Below, in pieces: positions 1 through 8,132 of a stretch of DNA of 64,000 nucleotides. A model generated the notes under the pieces. That model was not told the DNA's origin. It was given only the letters and a program-made list of their open reading frames with translations, and did not search any database. Source of the DNA: Dyella_B sp035503745 (GTDB lineage: Bacteria > Pseudomonadota > Gammaproteobacteria > Xanthomonadales > Rhodanobacteraceae); contig NZ_DATJTC010000036.1 of the NCBI RefSeq assembly GCF_035503745.1, positions 62,001-126,000 on the forward strand, read 5' to 3'. The stretch's first letter is position 1, and every line of letters starts with the position of its first letter. Both the position numbers and the translations under genes were made by a program.

Positions 1-790
1 GCCCCTGTGAGATGGCCTGGCTGGCGTCGGGGTCCAGGTGCAAGGCCGGCAGGTCGGCCAGACCTGCGGCCATGGGCAGGAGCAGCCCGTCGAGCACCTC
101 CTGGCCCTGCTCGGCGGCGTCGCGCAGCTGGTCCGGAGTCAGCATGCGCGGTGCCCGGAAGGGTTCTACCCAGAGCCGACGCAGGGCAGCAAGGTGCGCG
201 CCGCAGCCCAGCCGCTCACCCAGATCGACCGCCAGGCTGCGGATGTAGGTGCCCGATCCGCATTCCACTTCCAGGGTCAGCGTGTCGGCGGTACGGGCGA
301 CCAGATCCAGCCGGAAGATTTCCACCTCGCGCGGGGGCACCTGGACGTCTTCGCCGCGGCGCGCCCGCAGGTAAAGCGGCTCGCCATCCTGCTTGAGGGC
401 CGAGTACACAGGCGGAACCTGAACGATACGGCCACGCAGGCTAGCCAGCGCCCCCTCGATCAGGGCGTCGTCGAGCGGGGGGACCGGCCGGCGACTCACC
501 ACCTCACCTTCGCGATCGCCCGTGGCCGTGGTGATACCGAGCTGGCACTGGGCCAGATAGGCCTTGCGCGAACCGAGCAAGGTACCGGCGATCTTGGTCG
601 CTTCGCCGAAACACAGCGGAAGCAGACCGGTGGCCAGCGGATCCAGCGCGCCGGTATGGCCGCCTTTGGCTGCGCCAAGAATGCCCAGCGCCACCTGCAG
701 CGCCTTGTTCGAACTCATGCCCAGCGGCTTGTCGAGCAGCAGGATGCCGTGCAGGTCGCGGGCACCGGGGCGTTGACGGCGGCGGCTCAT
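1..790 (-). CDS. truB: tRNA pseudouridine(55) synthase TruB, 3' part missing
   Basis: Converts U55 of tRNAs to pseudouridine in the T loop. The gene reads leftward and runs off the window, so only about the first 263 codons are present. Visible landmarks are the N-terminal segment GILLLDKPLGMSS (residues 15-27) and the catalytic motif GGHTGALDPLATG with Asp50 as the expected nucleophile, followed by LLPLCFGEATK. The ATG at 790 is chosen because the family signature starts about 15 residues after it. It lies 24 bp after rbfA in the nusA-infB-rbfA-truB order known from many gammaproteobacteria. Identification is secure; the C-terminal PUA region cannot be assessed. Confidence 0.95.
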   Translation of the reverse strand, partial: MSRRRQRPGARDLHGILLLDKPLGMSSNKALQVALGILGAAKGGHTGALDPLATGLLPLCFGEATKIAGTLLGSRKAYLAQCQLGITTATGDREGEVVSRRPVPPLDDALIEGALASLRGRIVQVPPVYSALKQDGEPLYLRARRGEDVQVPPREVEIFRLDLVARTADTLTLEVECGSGTYIRSLAVDLGERLGCGAHLAALRRLWVEPFRAPRMLTPDQLRDAAEQGQEVLDGLLLPMAAGLADLPALHLDPDASQAISQG

Positions 791-814
791 GGTGGGTACG
801 ACCGTTGCGGGAAC

Positions 815-1189
815 TTAGTCGTCGTTATCTTCGGACGTGCGAATGGCCGGATCCTGGCGCAGCAAATGCTCGATGCGCTCGCCCTTGTCCACCGAGTCGT
901 CGTACTTGAAACGCAGCTCCGGCACGCGGCGCAGGCGCATCTGGCGCGACAGCGTGCGACGGAATTCTCCGGCCAGCTCGTTCAGCGCTTTGACCGCCGT
1001 CTTCGATTGGTCCGGCAGCAGGGCGGTTACCCATACCGTGGCCCAATCCAGATCGCGGGTGACCTCCACGTCCGACACGCTGCACGAAGGCAGGCCGTGA
1101 TCGCGCACGGCCGCATGCACCAGCGTGCCGAGTTCGCGACGAAGCTCGGCGCCGACGCGGTCTGTACGTTTGAAGTCGCGTGAGGGCAT
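815..1189 (-). CDS. rbfA: 30S ribosome-binding factor RbfA
   Basis: Small KH-like cold-adaptation factor that binds the immature 30S subunit and helps 16S rRNA 5'-end maturation. The frame stays open upstream to 1432, but the ATG at 1189 opens MPSRDFKRTDRVGAELRREL, the usual RbfA N-terminus, giving 124 residues against about 130 in E. coli. The stretch DVEVTRDLDWATVWVT and the C-terminal MRLRRVPELRFKYDDSVDKG match the family pattern. It sits between infB and truB; a hairpin (1305-1334) lies in the 152-bp gap to infB. Confidence 0.95.
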   Translation of the reverse strand: MPSRDFKRTDRVGAELRRELGTLVHAAVRDHGLPSCSVSDVEVTRDLDWATVWVTALLPDQSKTAVKALNELAGEFRRTLSRQMRLRRVPELRFKYDDSVDKGERIEHLLRQDPAIRTSEDNDD

Positions 1190-1304
1190 GGTTCGATAGG
1201 AATGCTTTGGAAAGACTGAGCCTGTCAGAGGGAGTGTTAGGTGCCCGTCATTGCGGCCCTTGCCGGTGAATGGGCCCGGGCCTCCGGCCCGACGGCTACC
1301 CAAC

Positions 1305-1334
1305 CTTCCCGCACCCCTTGCGGGGAGCGGGAAG
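1305..1334. repeat. Intercistronic hairpin between infB and rbfA
   Basis: Near-perfect inverted repeat: CTTCCCGC, A, CCCC, loop TTGC, GGGG, A, GCGGGAAG (8 + 4 bp with one A/A mismatch). There is no T-run on either side, so it does not look like an intrinsic terminator. In the infB-rbfA transcript it would be a stable stem that could set mRNA ends or stability. It could also be a copy of a dispersed intergenic repeat, which cannot be judged from one window. Confidence 0.6.
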
Positions 1335-1341
1335 CGAGGTG

Positions 1342-4128
1342 TTACAGCGTGCGGGCGACTTCGATGCGCTCGAAGCATTCGATCTGGTCGCCCACCTTCA
1401 CATCGTTGTACTGCTTCACGGCGATACCGCATTCCATGCCGCTGCGCACTTCGTCGACAAGGTCCTTGAATCGGCGCAGCGATTCCAGTTCGCCCTGGAA
1501 GATCACGGTGTTGTTGCGCAACACGCGGATCGGCTTGCTGCGCTTGACGGTGCCTTCCACCACCATGCAGCCGGCGACCGCGCCGAACTTGGAGCTGCGG
1601 AACACGTCGCGCACCTGGGCGATGCCGATGATTTCTTCGCGCACTTCCACGCCCAGCAGGCCCGAGGCCGCCTGCTTCACCTGGTCGATCACGTCATAGA
1701 TGATCGAGAAGTAGCGCACGTCCAGGCCGGCCGTGTCGATAACCTTGCGGGCGGAAGCGTCGGCGCGCACATTGAAGCCGATAATCAATGCCTTGGATGC
1801 GGCGGCAAGCGTTGCATCCGATTCGGTGATGCCGCCGACGCCGGCGGCGATCACGTTGACCTTCACGTTGTCGTTGCCGATCTGGCTCAACGACTCGCGC
1901 AGCGCCTGCACCGAGCCTTGCACGTCGGCCTTGACGAGGATGTTCAGCGTCTGCTGCTCCGACGCCTGACCCATCTGCGCCATGATGTCTTCAAGACGGT
2001 TGGCCTTGCTGACCATGCGCGAATCGCGGCGCTTTTGCTGACGCTCGGCCGCCACTTCGCGCGCCAGGCGCTCGTCGGCGACGACCACGAAATCATCGCC
2101 CGCTTCCGGCACGCCGGACAGACCCAGCACCTGCACGGGAATGGAGGGGCCCGCTTCCTGCACGGTTTTGCCGGTTTCATCGATCAACGCACGCATGCGG
2201 CCGTATTCGATGCCGCAAACGACGAAGTCGCCGCGCTTGAGCGTACCTTGCTGCACCAGCACGGTGGCCACCGGGCCACGGCCGCGATCCAGGCTGGATT
2301 CGATTACGACACCCGAAGCCGCGCCGTCGTGCACGGCGGTAAGCTCCATCACTTCGGCTTGCACCAGGATCGCGTCGAGCAGATCGTCGATACCCATGCC
2401 GGTCTTGGCCGACACCGGTACGAACGGCGTATCGCCGCCCCACTCCTCCGGAATCACTTCCAGATTGCCCAGGCCTTGCTTGACGTTGTCCGGGTTGGCG
2501 TCGGATTTGTCCATCTTGTTGACGGCGACGATCAGCGGCACCTTGGCGGCGCGCGCGTGTTGCACGGCCTCCTGCGTCTGCGGCATCACACCGTCGTCCG
2601 CCGCCACGACCAGCACCACGATGTCGGTCGACTGCGCGCCACGGGCACGCATCGAGGTAAACGCGGCGTGGCCCGGCGTGTCGAGAAAGGTGATTACGCC
2701 CTTGGGCGTTTCCACGTGATAGGCGCCAATGTGCTGCGTAATGCCGCCCGCCTCGCCCGAAGCCACCTTGGTGCGGCGGATGTAGTCCAGCAGCGAGGTC
2801 TTGCCGTGGTCGACGTGACCCATGATGGTGACCACCGGCGGACGCGTGCTGCGCTCGCCTTCCAGCTCGGCATTTTGCGTATGCGCGGCCAGCGCGGCTT
2901 CCGCGCCCTGGTCGCTGGCTTCGACCACCTTGTGGCCCAGCTCTTCGATGACCAGCACGGCAGTGTCGTGATCGATGGTCTGGTTGATGGTGGCCATCAC
3001 GCCCATCTTGAACAGCGCCTTGACCACCTCCGAACCCTTGACCGCCATTTTTTGCGCAAGCTCGGCTACCACGTTCGCGTCGCCGACCACGACTTCGCGC
3101 ACCACCGGCGCGGTGGGGCGGGAGAAGCCGTGCGCGCCGGTAGAAGCCGGAGCGCCGGGGCGCGCGACTTCGCGCACGGCGCCCTTGCCGCCCTTGCCGC
3201 GCTTGTTGGAGCGACGGGCGCGATCGGCGTCGGACAGATGCAGCTCGCCCGCGGCAAAGCGCTTGCCACCGGGCACGTCGTCGCGCTCGCGCGTACCGTG
3301 ACGAACCTTGCCGCCGCGGTTTGCGTCGCCGCTGGCGGCCGCAGCGGGGGCCGGCGCAGGGGCCGGGGCCGGCGCTGCAACCGGCTTCTTTTCCCGCTTA
3401 CGCGGTTCATGGATGCGCGGGAGAATCATGCCCAGCGAATGCTGGTCGATGCGCTGCACCGATGCTGCCTCGGGCTCGGCGCGCTCTTCGGCTTCAGGCG
3501 CCTGGACCTCCGGCTCGCTGGTGCGTGCGGACGCTTCCTGGGCGGCACGTTGCTCGGCCTCGGCCTTTGCCCGCACGGCGGCTTCGGCGGCAGCCTGCGC
3601 TTCCTGGCGCGCGCGTTCGGCCTCGGCTTCGCGGCGCGCGTCTTCCTCGGCACGCTGGCGCGCTTCTTCCTGGCGGCGATGCTCGGCATCGGCGCGCTCG
3701 CTTTCTTCGTGCTCGCGCAGCTGCTGCGACTCATGCAGCTTGCGCAGCGCGTCTTCGCGCTCGATATCGGTGCTCGCTTCTTCGGCGATCACGCTGCGCT
3801 TGACGTAGGTGCGCTTGGCGCGCACTTCCACGTTGACCGTTTTCGCACTGCTCTGCGCGCCGCGGCCGCCCGGCGTGGCGACTTTCAGCTCGCTGATCTT
3901 GCGGCGCTTGAGCGTGATCTGCCGGGGCGAGGAGTCGTCCGTTTCCGGCGCCGTGTCGGCCTTGCCGTGCGTGCGACGCAGAAAGCCCAGCAGCTTCACC
4001 TTTTCGGTGCTGCTGATGACCTGCTCCGGATCGGAGAATTTCATACCCGCTTCGCCAAGCTGCGTCAGCAGCCTGTCGACCGGCATGCCCAGCACCTGGG
4101 CGAGTTGTTTGATCGTGACGTCCGACAT
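1342..4128 (-). CDS. infB: Translation initiation factor IF-2
   Basis: GTPase that delivers initiator fMet-tRNA to the 30S subunit and promotes subunit joining. 928 residues. An IF2_N domain opens the protein (residues 1-50), then a long charged Ala/Glu/Arg-rich linker (about 120-320), a second IF2_N-like part (about 345-420) and the G domain with GHVDHGKT (437-444), DTPGH (483-487) and NKMD (537-540). Domain II and the C-terminal fMet-tRNA binding domain follow. ATG at 4128 is preceded by GGAGAAAGAACAC, a good ribosome binding site. It is downstream of nusA in the same direction, with the 126-bp gap holding nothing else obvious. Confidence 0.98.
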   Translation of the reverse strand: MSDVTIKQLAQVLGMPVDRLLTQLGEAGMKFSDPEQVISSTEKVKLLGFLRRTHGKADTAPETDDSSPRQITLKRRKISELKVATPGGRGAQSSAKTVNVEVRAKRTYVKRSVIAEEASTDIEREDALRKLHESQQLREHEESERADAEHRRQEEARQRAEEDARREAEAERARQEAQAAAEAAVRAKAEAEQRAAQEASARTSEPEVQAPEAEERAEPEAASVQRIDQHSLGMILPRIHEPRKREKKPVAAPAPAPAPAPAAAASGDANRGGKVRHGTRERDDVPGGKRFAAGELHLSDADRARRSNKRGKGGKGAVREVARPGAPASTGAHGFSRPTAPVVREVVVGDANVVAELAQKMAVKGSEVVKALFKMGVMATINQTIDHDTAVLVIEELGHKVVEASDQGAEAALAAHTQNAELEGERSTRPPVVTIMGHVDHGKTSLLDYIRRTKVASGEAGGITQHIGAYHVETPKGVITFLDTPGHAAFTSMRARGAQSTDIVVLVVAADDGVMPQTQEAVQHARAAKVPLIVAVNKMDKSDANPDNVKQGLGNLEVIPEEWGGDTPFVPVSAKTGMGIDDLLDAILVQAEVMELTAVHDGAASGVVIESSLDRGRGPVATVLVQQGTLKRGDFVVCGIEYGRMRALIDETGKTVQEAGPSIPVQVLGLSGVPEAGDDFVVVADERLAREVAAERQQKRRDSRMVSKANRLEDIMAQMGQASEQQTLNILVKADVQGSVQALRESLSQIGNDNVKVNVIAAGVGGITESDATLAAASKALIIGFNVRADASARKVIDTAGLDVRYFSIIYDVIDQVKQAASGLLGVEVREEIIGIAQVRDVFRSSKFGAVAGCMVVEGTVKRSKPIRVLRNNTVIFQGELESLRRFKDLVDEVRSGMECGIAVKQYNDVKVGDQIECFERIEVARTL

Positions 4129-4253
4129 CGTGTTCTTTCTCCGCCGTTCCCGCGCTTATCGTCCGTACAAAACCTCTTTGCACGGCTGCCTCCGTCCTTG
4201 GTGGAGACGTTTCAGTCTCCCGGCGCGCCCATCCGGGACGCTGCCGCCCGCGG

Positions 4254-5759
4254 TTAGCCGCCCTTCTCCAGCCGCGCAATCATGGGCGCACGTGCCGCCA
4301 TGATGAGTGCCGCGGCACGCTCTTCATCCATGCCCTCGATGTCGATCATGTCATCGACCGCAAGGTCGGCCAGATCGTCCATCGTGACGACGCCGCGCTC
4401 AGCGAGCGCGTAGGCCGTCGATTCATCCATGCCATCCAGTTCCAACAGTTCCTGCGAAGGCTGGTGCTCGTCGATGTTTTCCTCGACGGCCAGCGCCTCG
4501 GTCAGCAGCGAGTCGCGCGCACGGGCACGAAGTTCCTCGACGATGTCTTCGTCGAAACCTTCGATGGCCAGCAGCTCCGCGCTCGGCACATAGGCGATTT
4601 CCTCGACGCTGGAGAAGCCTTCCTGCACGAGGATGTTGGCGATTTCCTGGTCCACTTCCAGCTTGTCCATGAACAGCTGGCGGGCCGATTCCTGCTCGGC
4701 CTCGCTCTTGGCGGCGACCTGGTCCTGGGTCATCACGTTGAGCTGCCAGCCGGTGAGCTTGCTGGCCAGGCGCACGTTCTGACCGCCACGGCCGATAGCC
4801 TGAGAGAGCTTGTCTTCGGCGACGGCGATATCCATCGAGTGCTTGTCTTCGTCCATGATGATGGACTGCACTTCGGCCGGCGCCATGGCGTTGATGACGT
4901 ACTGGGCCTGGTTCTCGTGCCACAGGATGATGTCCACGCGCTCGCCATTGAGCTCGTTGGACACAGCCTGCACGCGCGAACCGCGCATGCCGATGCAGGC
5001 GCCGATGGGATCGGTGCGGGTGTCATGTGCCACCACGGCGATCTTGGCGCGATCACCCGGGTCGCGGGCGCAGCCCTTGATTTCGACCAGGCCCTGGCCC
5101 ACTTCCGGCACTTCGAGCTTGAACAGCTCGATCATGAATTCCGGCGCCGCGCGCGAGACGAACAGCTGCGGACCGCGCACTTCCGAGCGCACCTCCTGCA
5201 GGTAACCGCGCACGCGGTCGCCCACGCGGTGCGATTCGCGCGGAATGGTCTTGTCGCGCGGGATGAAAGCTTCGGCGTTTCCGCCCAGGTCCAGATACAC
5301 GTTGCCGCGCTCGACACGCTTGACGATACCGGTGACCAATTCACCCACACGATCCTTGAACGCATCGACCACCTGCTGGCGTTCGGCTTCGCGCACGCGC
5401 TGCACGATCACCTGTTTGGCGGCCTGCGCGGCAATGCGGCCGAATTCGGCGTTTTCGATCTGCTGCTCGATGAAATCGCCCACGGTGGCGTCGGCACGCT
5501 CGTCGACGGCGTCCATCAAGCGCAGCTGGCGGAACGGCGACTCCATCTCGCCGTCATCGGCGATGACTTCCCAGCGGCGATAGGTTTCGTAGTCGCCCGA
5601 GTTGCGGTCGATGGTGACGCGGATATCCGGATCCTCGTCCGGATAGCGCTTTTTGGCGGCCGACGCCAACGCCGCTTCCATGGCCTGGAAGATCACGTCG
5701 CGCGACACGCCTTTTTCGTTGGCCACTGCATCGACGACCAGCAAAAGTTCTTTGCTCAT
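4254..5759 (-). CDS. nusA: Transcription termination/antitermination protein NusA
   Basis: RNA polymerase-associated factor that modulates pausing, intrinsic termination and antitermination. 501 residues, close to E. coli NusA (495). The N-terminal domain begins MSKELLLVVDAVANEKGVSR, followed by an S1 domain, two KH domains (GACIGMRGSRVQAV is in the first) and acidic C-terminal repeats. The frame could start at a GTG at 5768, but the ATG at 5759 has GGAG eight bases upstream and gives the canonical N-terminus. It lies between rimP and infB. An intrinsic terminator in the rimP leader (6353-6377) is a possible point of autoregulation by NusA. Confidence 0.97.
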   Translation of the reverse strand: MSKELLLVVDAVANEKGVSRDVIFQAMEAALASAAKKRYPDEDPDIRVTIDRNSGDYETYRRWEVIADDGEMESPFRQLRLMDAVDERADATVGDFIEQQIENAEFGRIAAQAAKQVIVQRVREAERQQVVDAFKDRVGELVTGIVKRVERGNVYLDLGGNAEAFIPRDKTIPRESHRVGDRVRGYLQEVRSEVRGPQLFVSRAAPEFMIELFKLEVPEVGQGLVEIKGCARDPGDRAKIAVVAHDTRTDPIGACIGMRGSRVQAVSNELNGERVDIILWHENQAQYVINAMAPAEVQSIIMDEDKHSMDIAVAEDKLSQAIGRGGQNVRLASKLTGWQLNVMTQDQVAAKSEAEQESARQLFMDKLEVDQEIANILVQEGFSSVEEIAYVPSAELLAIEGFDEDIVEELRARARDSLLTEALAVEENIDEHQPSQELLELDGMDESTAYALAERGVVTMDDLADLAVDDMIDIEGMDEERAAALIMAARAPMIARLEKGG

Positions 5760-5807
5760 TGCAACCACTCCGTGAACGCCGCCTGGCGCTCCATCGACAG
5801 ATTGAAC

Positions 5808-6326
5808 TTATTTCGAAGCCTTCTTGCCCGGCTTGCGACCACCGGGCTTGGGTTGCGGCACGTAACCGAGCGCGACCCAGTCCGGCACGATGCGAGCGCT
5901 TTCCACCGCGTCGTGCCCGAATTGAAAAACCTTGCCCTCGGCTTCCAGCGCGATCTGCTCGCCTTCCACCGATGCCACCTTGCCGCGCAGACGGCGGCGA
6001 CCTTCCAGGGGCGCCTTCAACAGCAGCTTTACCTCCTGACCGGCCACCTTGGCGAACTGCGCTGCCGTGAACAGCGGACGATCGATGCCGGGCGAGGAAA
6101 CTTCCAGTACGTAGTGCCCCGGAATCGGATCCTCGACATCCAGCATGGCGGAAAGCTCGCGGCTCGCCGCTTCGCAATCGTCCAGCGTGACTTCACGACC
6201 TTGTGCATCGAGATAGACGCGCAGCGTACTTTGCCCCTGCGAAGGGCTAAATTCGACACCAAGGCATTCAAGCTGAAGATCAGCCAAAACCTCGGTGAAG
6301 CGTTGTGCCAGAGCTAACGTATCCAT
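5808..6326 (-). CDS. rimP: Ribosome maturation factor RimP
   Basis: Small-subunit assembly factor acting on 30S precursors. 172 residues. The motif PIPGHYVLEVSSPGIDRPL (near residue 95) is the RimP signature, and the family's central Sm-like domain follows (GRRRLRGKVASVEGEQI). The tail is lysine-rich (PGGRKPGKKASK). It is the first gene of rimP-nusA-infB-rbfA-truB. The operon leader contains a terminator-like hairpin ending 26 bases before the ATG, so full expression requires read-through or antitermination. Confidence 0.96.
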   Translation of the reverse strand: MDTLALAQRFTEVLADLQLECLGVEFSPSQGQSTLRVYLDAQGREVTLDDCEAASRELSAMLDVEDPIPGHYVLEVSSPGIDRPLFTAAQFAKVAGQEVKLLLKAPLEGRRRLRGKVASVEGEQIALEAEGKVFQFGHDAVESARIVPDWVALGYVPQPKPGGRKPGKKASK

Positions 6327-6352
6327 CTCGTTCGTCTACCGTCGCCAGAAAC

Positions 6353-6377
6353 AAAAAATGGGCTCAAGCGGCCCATT
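6353..6377 (-). terminator. Intrinsic terminator in the rimP-nusA-infB leader
   Basis: On the minus strand AATGGGC pairs with GCCCATT around a 7-base loop, followed directly by a run of six T (plus-strand As at 6353-6358). It lies 26 bp upstream of the rimP ATG and downstream of the tRNA-fMet terminator. No promoter fits between it and rimP, so rimP operon transcripts should cross it. Stem and T-run are seen directly; the attenuation role is inference. Confidence 0.75.
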
Positions 6378-6475
6378 CCCTTATCTCGCCGATGTCCCGA
6401 CTCTTTCAGGCTCTTTCCCGCACCCCTTCATAGCAAAAAACGCCTGACAAAGTGCACCGCATCCCTTCGGCCAAC

Positions 6476-6499
6476 AAAAAAGCCTCACGAGGAGGCTTT
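6476..6499 (-). terminator. Terminator of tRNA-fMet
   Basis: Minus strand: AAAGCCTC, 5-base loop, GAGGCTTT, ending in a run of six T. It starts 17 bases after the 3' CCA of the initiator tRNA, so it is the natural terminator for that RNA. Confidence 0.8.
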
Positions 6500-6516
6500 C
6501 TTGTCCAAGAAAGATC

Positions 6517-6593
6517 TGGTAGCGGGGGCAGGATTCGAACCTGCGACCTTCGGGTTATGAGCCCGACGAGCTGCCAGACTGCTCCACCCCGCA
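6517..6593 (-). tRNA. metY: Initiator tRNA-fMet (anticodon CAT)
   Basis: 77 bases including an encoded CCA. The anticodon CAT is at 6557-6559. Initiator features are visible: three consecutive G:C pairs at the base of the anticodon stem (GGG CTCATAA CCC), an A11:U24 pair in the D stem, and no Watson-Crick pair at 1:72. That last position is T1 against T72 here, where E. coli has C1/A72. The gene has its own promoter (6607-6635) and terminator (6476-6499). Its place upstream of rimP-nusA-infB matches metY of E. coli. Confidence 0.96.
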
Positions 6594-6606
6594 TCAGAGT
6601 CCGAGA

Positions 6607-6635
6607 ATTCTAGCGAGATGGCCGATTTCTTGCAA
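6607..6635 (-). promoter_or_regulatory. Sigma-70 promoter of tRNA-fMet
   Basis: Minus strand TTGCAA (6635-6630), 17-bp spacer, TAGAAT (6612-6607). The -10 box is 13 bp from the tRNA 5' end, so the primary transcript would have only a short leader. Confidence 0.75.
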
Positions 6636-6680
6636 GGCCTTTACACGCCAATTTCCCATCCGATGAGCGCGGACCACGCC

Positions 6681-8120
6681 TCAACCCACAAAAGCCTGCC
6701 TGCACCAGCTCAACAGCGGTCCCCAGTATAGGCCCAGCCCGAGCAGCACCAACGCATTCAGCGACAAAGCCACGCGCAGGGTGAAATCGGATTGAAGACG
6801 GACCTCGGTGCCTTCGACGGGTTTGTCGAAATACATCACCTTCACCACATGCAGATAGTAGTAAAGGCCGATGATCGCGAACACCGCGCCGACGATGGCC
6901 AGCCACATCATGCCCGCATGGATGGCGGCCTGCAGCACCAGCAGCTTGGCGAAGAAGCCGAACAGCGGCGGCACGCCGGCCAGAGAGAACAGCGCCAGCA
7001 TCATGAGGAACGCCATCCACGGCGAACGCTGGTTGAGTCCTTTGAAGTCCTCGATTTCCTCGCATTCGAAACCGGCGCGGCTCAAGGCGATGATCACACC
7101 GAATGCCGCAGTCGACATCAGCGCATAGCTGATCGCGTAGAACATCGCGGCCGAATAGCCTTCGGGACCCGCATTGACCAGACCCAGCAGCAGGTAGCCC
7201 ATGTGGGAAATGGTCGAATACGCCAGCAGGCGCTTGAGATTGGTCTGCACGATGGCGACCAGGTTGCCCACGGCCAGCGACAGCACGGCCAGCGCCGCGA
7301 GCATCAGCTGCCAATGCTGCGAGTAATCGCCCATGCCGGTTTGGAGCAAACGGAAGGCCATGCCGAACGCCGCCAATTTCGACCCCGAGCCGATGAAGGC
7401 CGTCACGGCGGTGGGCGAGCCTTGGTAGACGTCGGGAATCCACATGTGGAACGGCGCGGCACCGAGCTTGAACGCGATGCCGATGACCATGAAGATCAGG
7501 CCGAATACCAGCAGATGCGGCATCGCGCTCTGTGCAATGCCCTGGTGCAGGCGTACCAGGTCCAGCGTGCCGGTGGCGCCGTACACCATCGACATGCCGT
7601 ATAGCAGCATGCCGGAGGCCAGCGCGCCCAGCACGAAGTACTTGATCGCCGCTTCAGAGGAAAGCTTCGAATCGCGATTGAGCGCAACCAGCCCGTACGA
7701 AGAAAGCGTCAGCAGCTCCAGGCCCAGGTAGACCATCACCAGATTGCCCGCCGACACCAGCAGCATCGCGCCGATCGTCGCGAAGATCATGAGCGTGTAG
7801 AACTCGCCCACGAACAACTTGCGGTCGATCAGGTACGGGCGTCCGTAGATGAACACCAGGATCGTGCTGAGCAGCGCGAAAACCTTGAGGATCTCCGCCA
7901 CGCCGTCACGAATGAAGGAGCCGCTGAAAGCCGTAACGGAGCCATTGGGCTGGCCCGCGATGACCAGGTAGATGCCAACCGCCAGCACGATGATGGACAG
8001 CCAGTGCAGCAGCGAGCGCTGGGAGGGCTTGAGGAAGGCGTCCAGCAGCAAAAGCACGCACGCCGCCGCCACCAGGTAAAACTCCGGCAGCATGATCAAA
8101 ATGTCGTTCAAATTCGGCAT
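6681..8120 (-). CDS. nuoN: NADH-quinone oxidoreductase subunit N
   Basis: Antiporter-like membrane subunit of respiratory complex I, one of three proton-channel subunits (L, M, N). 479 residues, almost entirely transmembrane helices. The core motif around AGVPPLFGFFAKLLVLQAA and the segment KRLLAYSTISHMGYLLLG carry the conserved lysine and surrounding residues expected in the channel half-helices. It is the last gene of the nuo operon, 12 bp after nuoM. No strong intrinsic terminator is visible between it and tRNA-fMet. Confidence 0.97.
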   Translation of the reverse strand: MPNLNDILIMLPEFYLVAAACVLLLLDAFLKPSQRSLLHWLSIIVLAVGIYLVIAGQPNGSVTAFSGSFIRDGVAEILKVFALLSTILVFIYGRPYLIDRKLFVGEFYTLMIFATIGAMLLVSAGNLVMVYLGLELLTLSSYGLVALNRDSKLSSEAAIKYFVLGALASGMLLYGMSMVYGATGTLDLVRLHQGIAQSAMPHLLVFGLIFMVIGIAFKLGAAPFHMWIPDVYQGSPTAVTAFIGSGSKLAAFGMAFRLLQTGMGDYSQHWQLMLAALAVLSLAVGNLVAIVQTNLKRLLAYSTISHMGYLLLGLVNAGPEGYSAAMFYAISYALMSTAAFGVIIALSRAGFECEEIEDFKGLNQRSPWMAFLMMLALFSLAGVPPLFGFFAKLLVLQAAIHAGMMWLAIVGAVFAIIGLYYYLHVVKVMYFDKPVEGTEVRLQSDFTLRVALSLNALVLLGLGLYWGPLLSWCRQAFVG

Positions 8121-8132
8121 GGTCGCTCTCGA

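Noticed and set aside
1270..4257. 995-residue open frame on the plus strand
   Set aside because: It is the antisense shadow of infB in a GC-rich gene; its His/Leu/Ala-rich composition mirrors the real frame and it has no recognisable domain.
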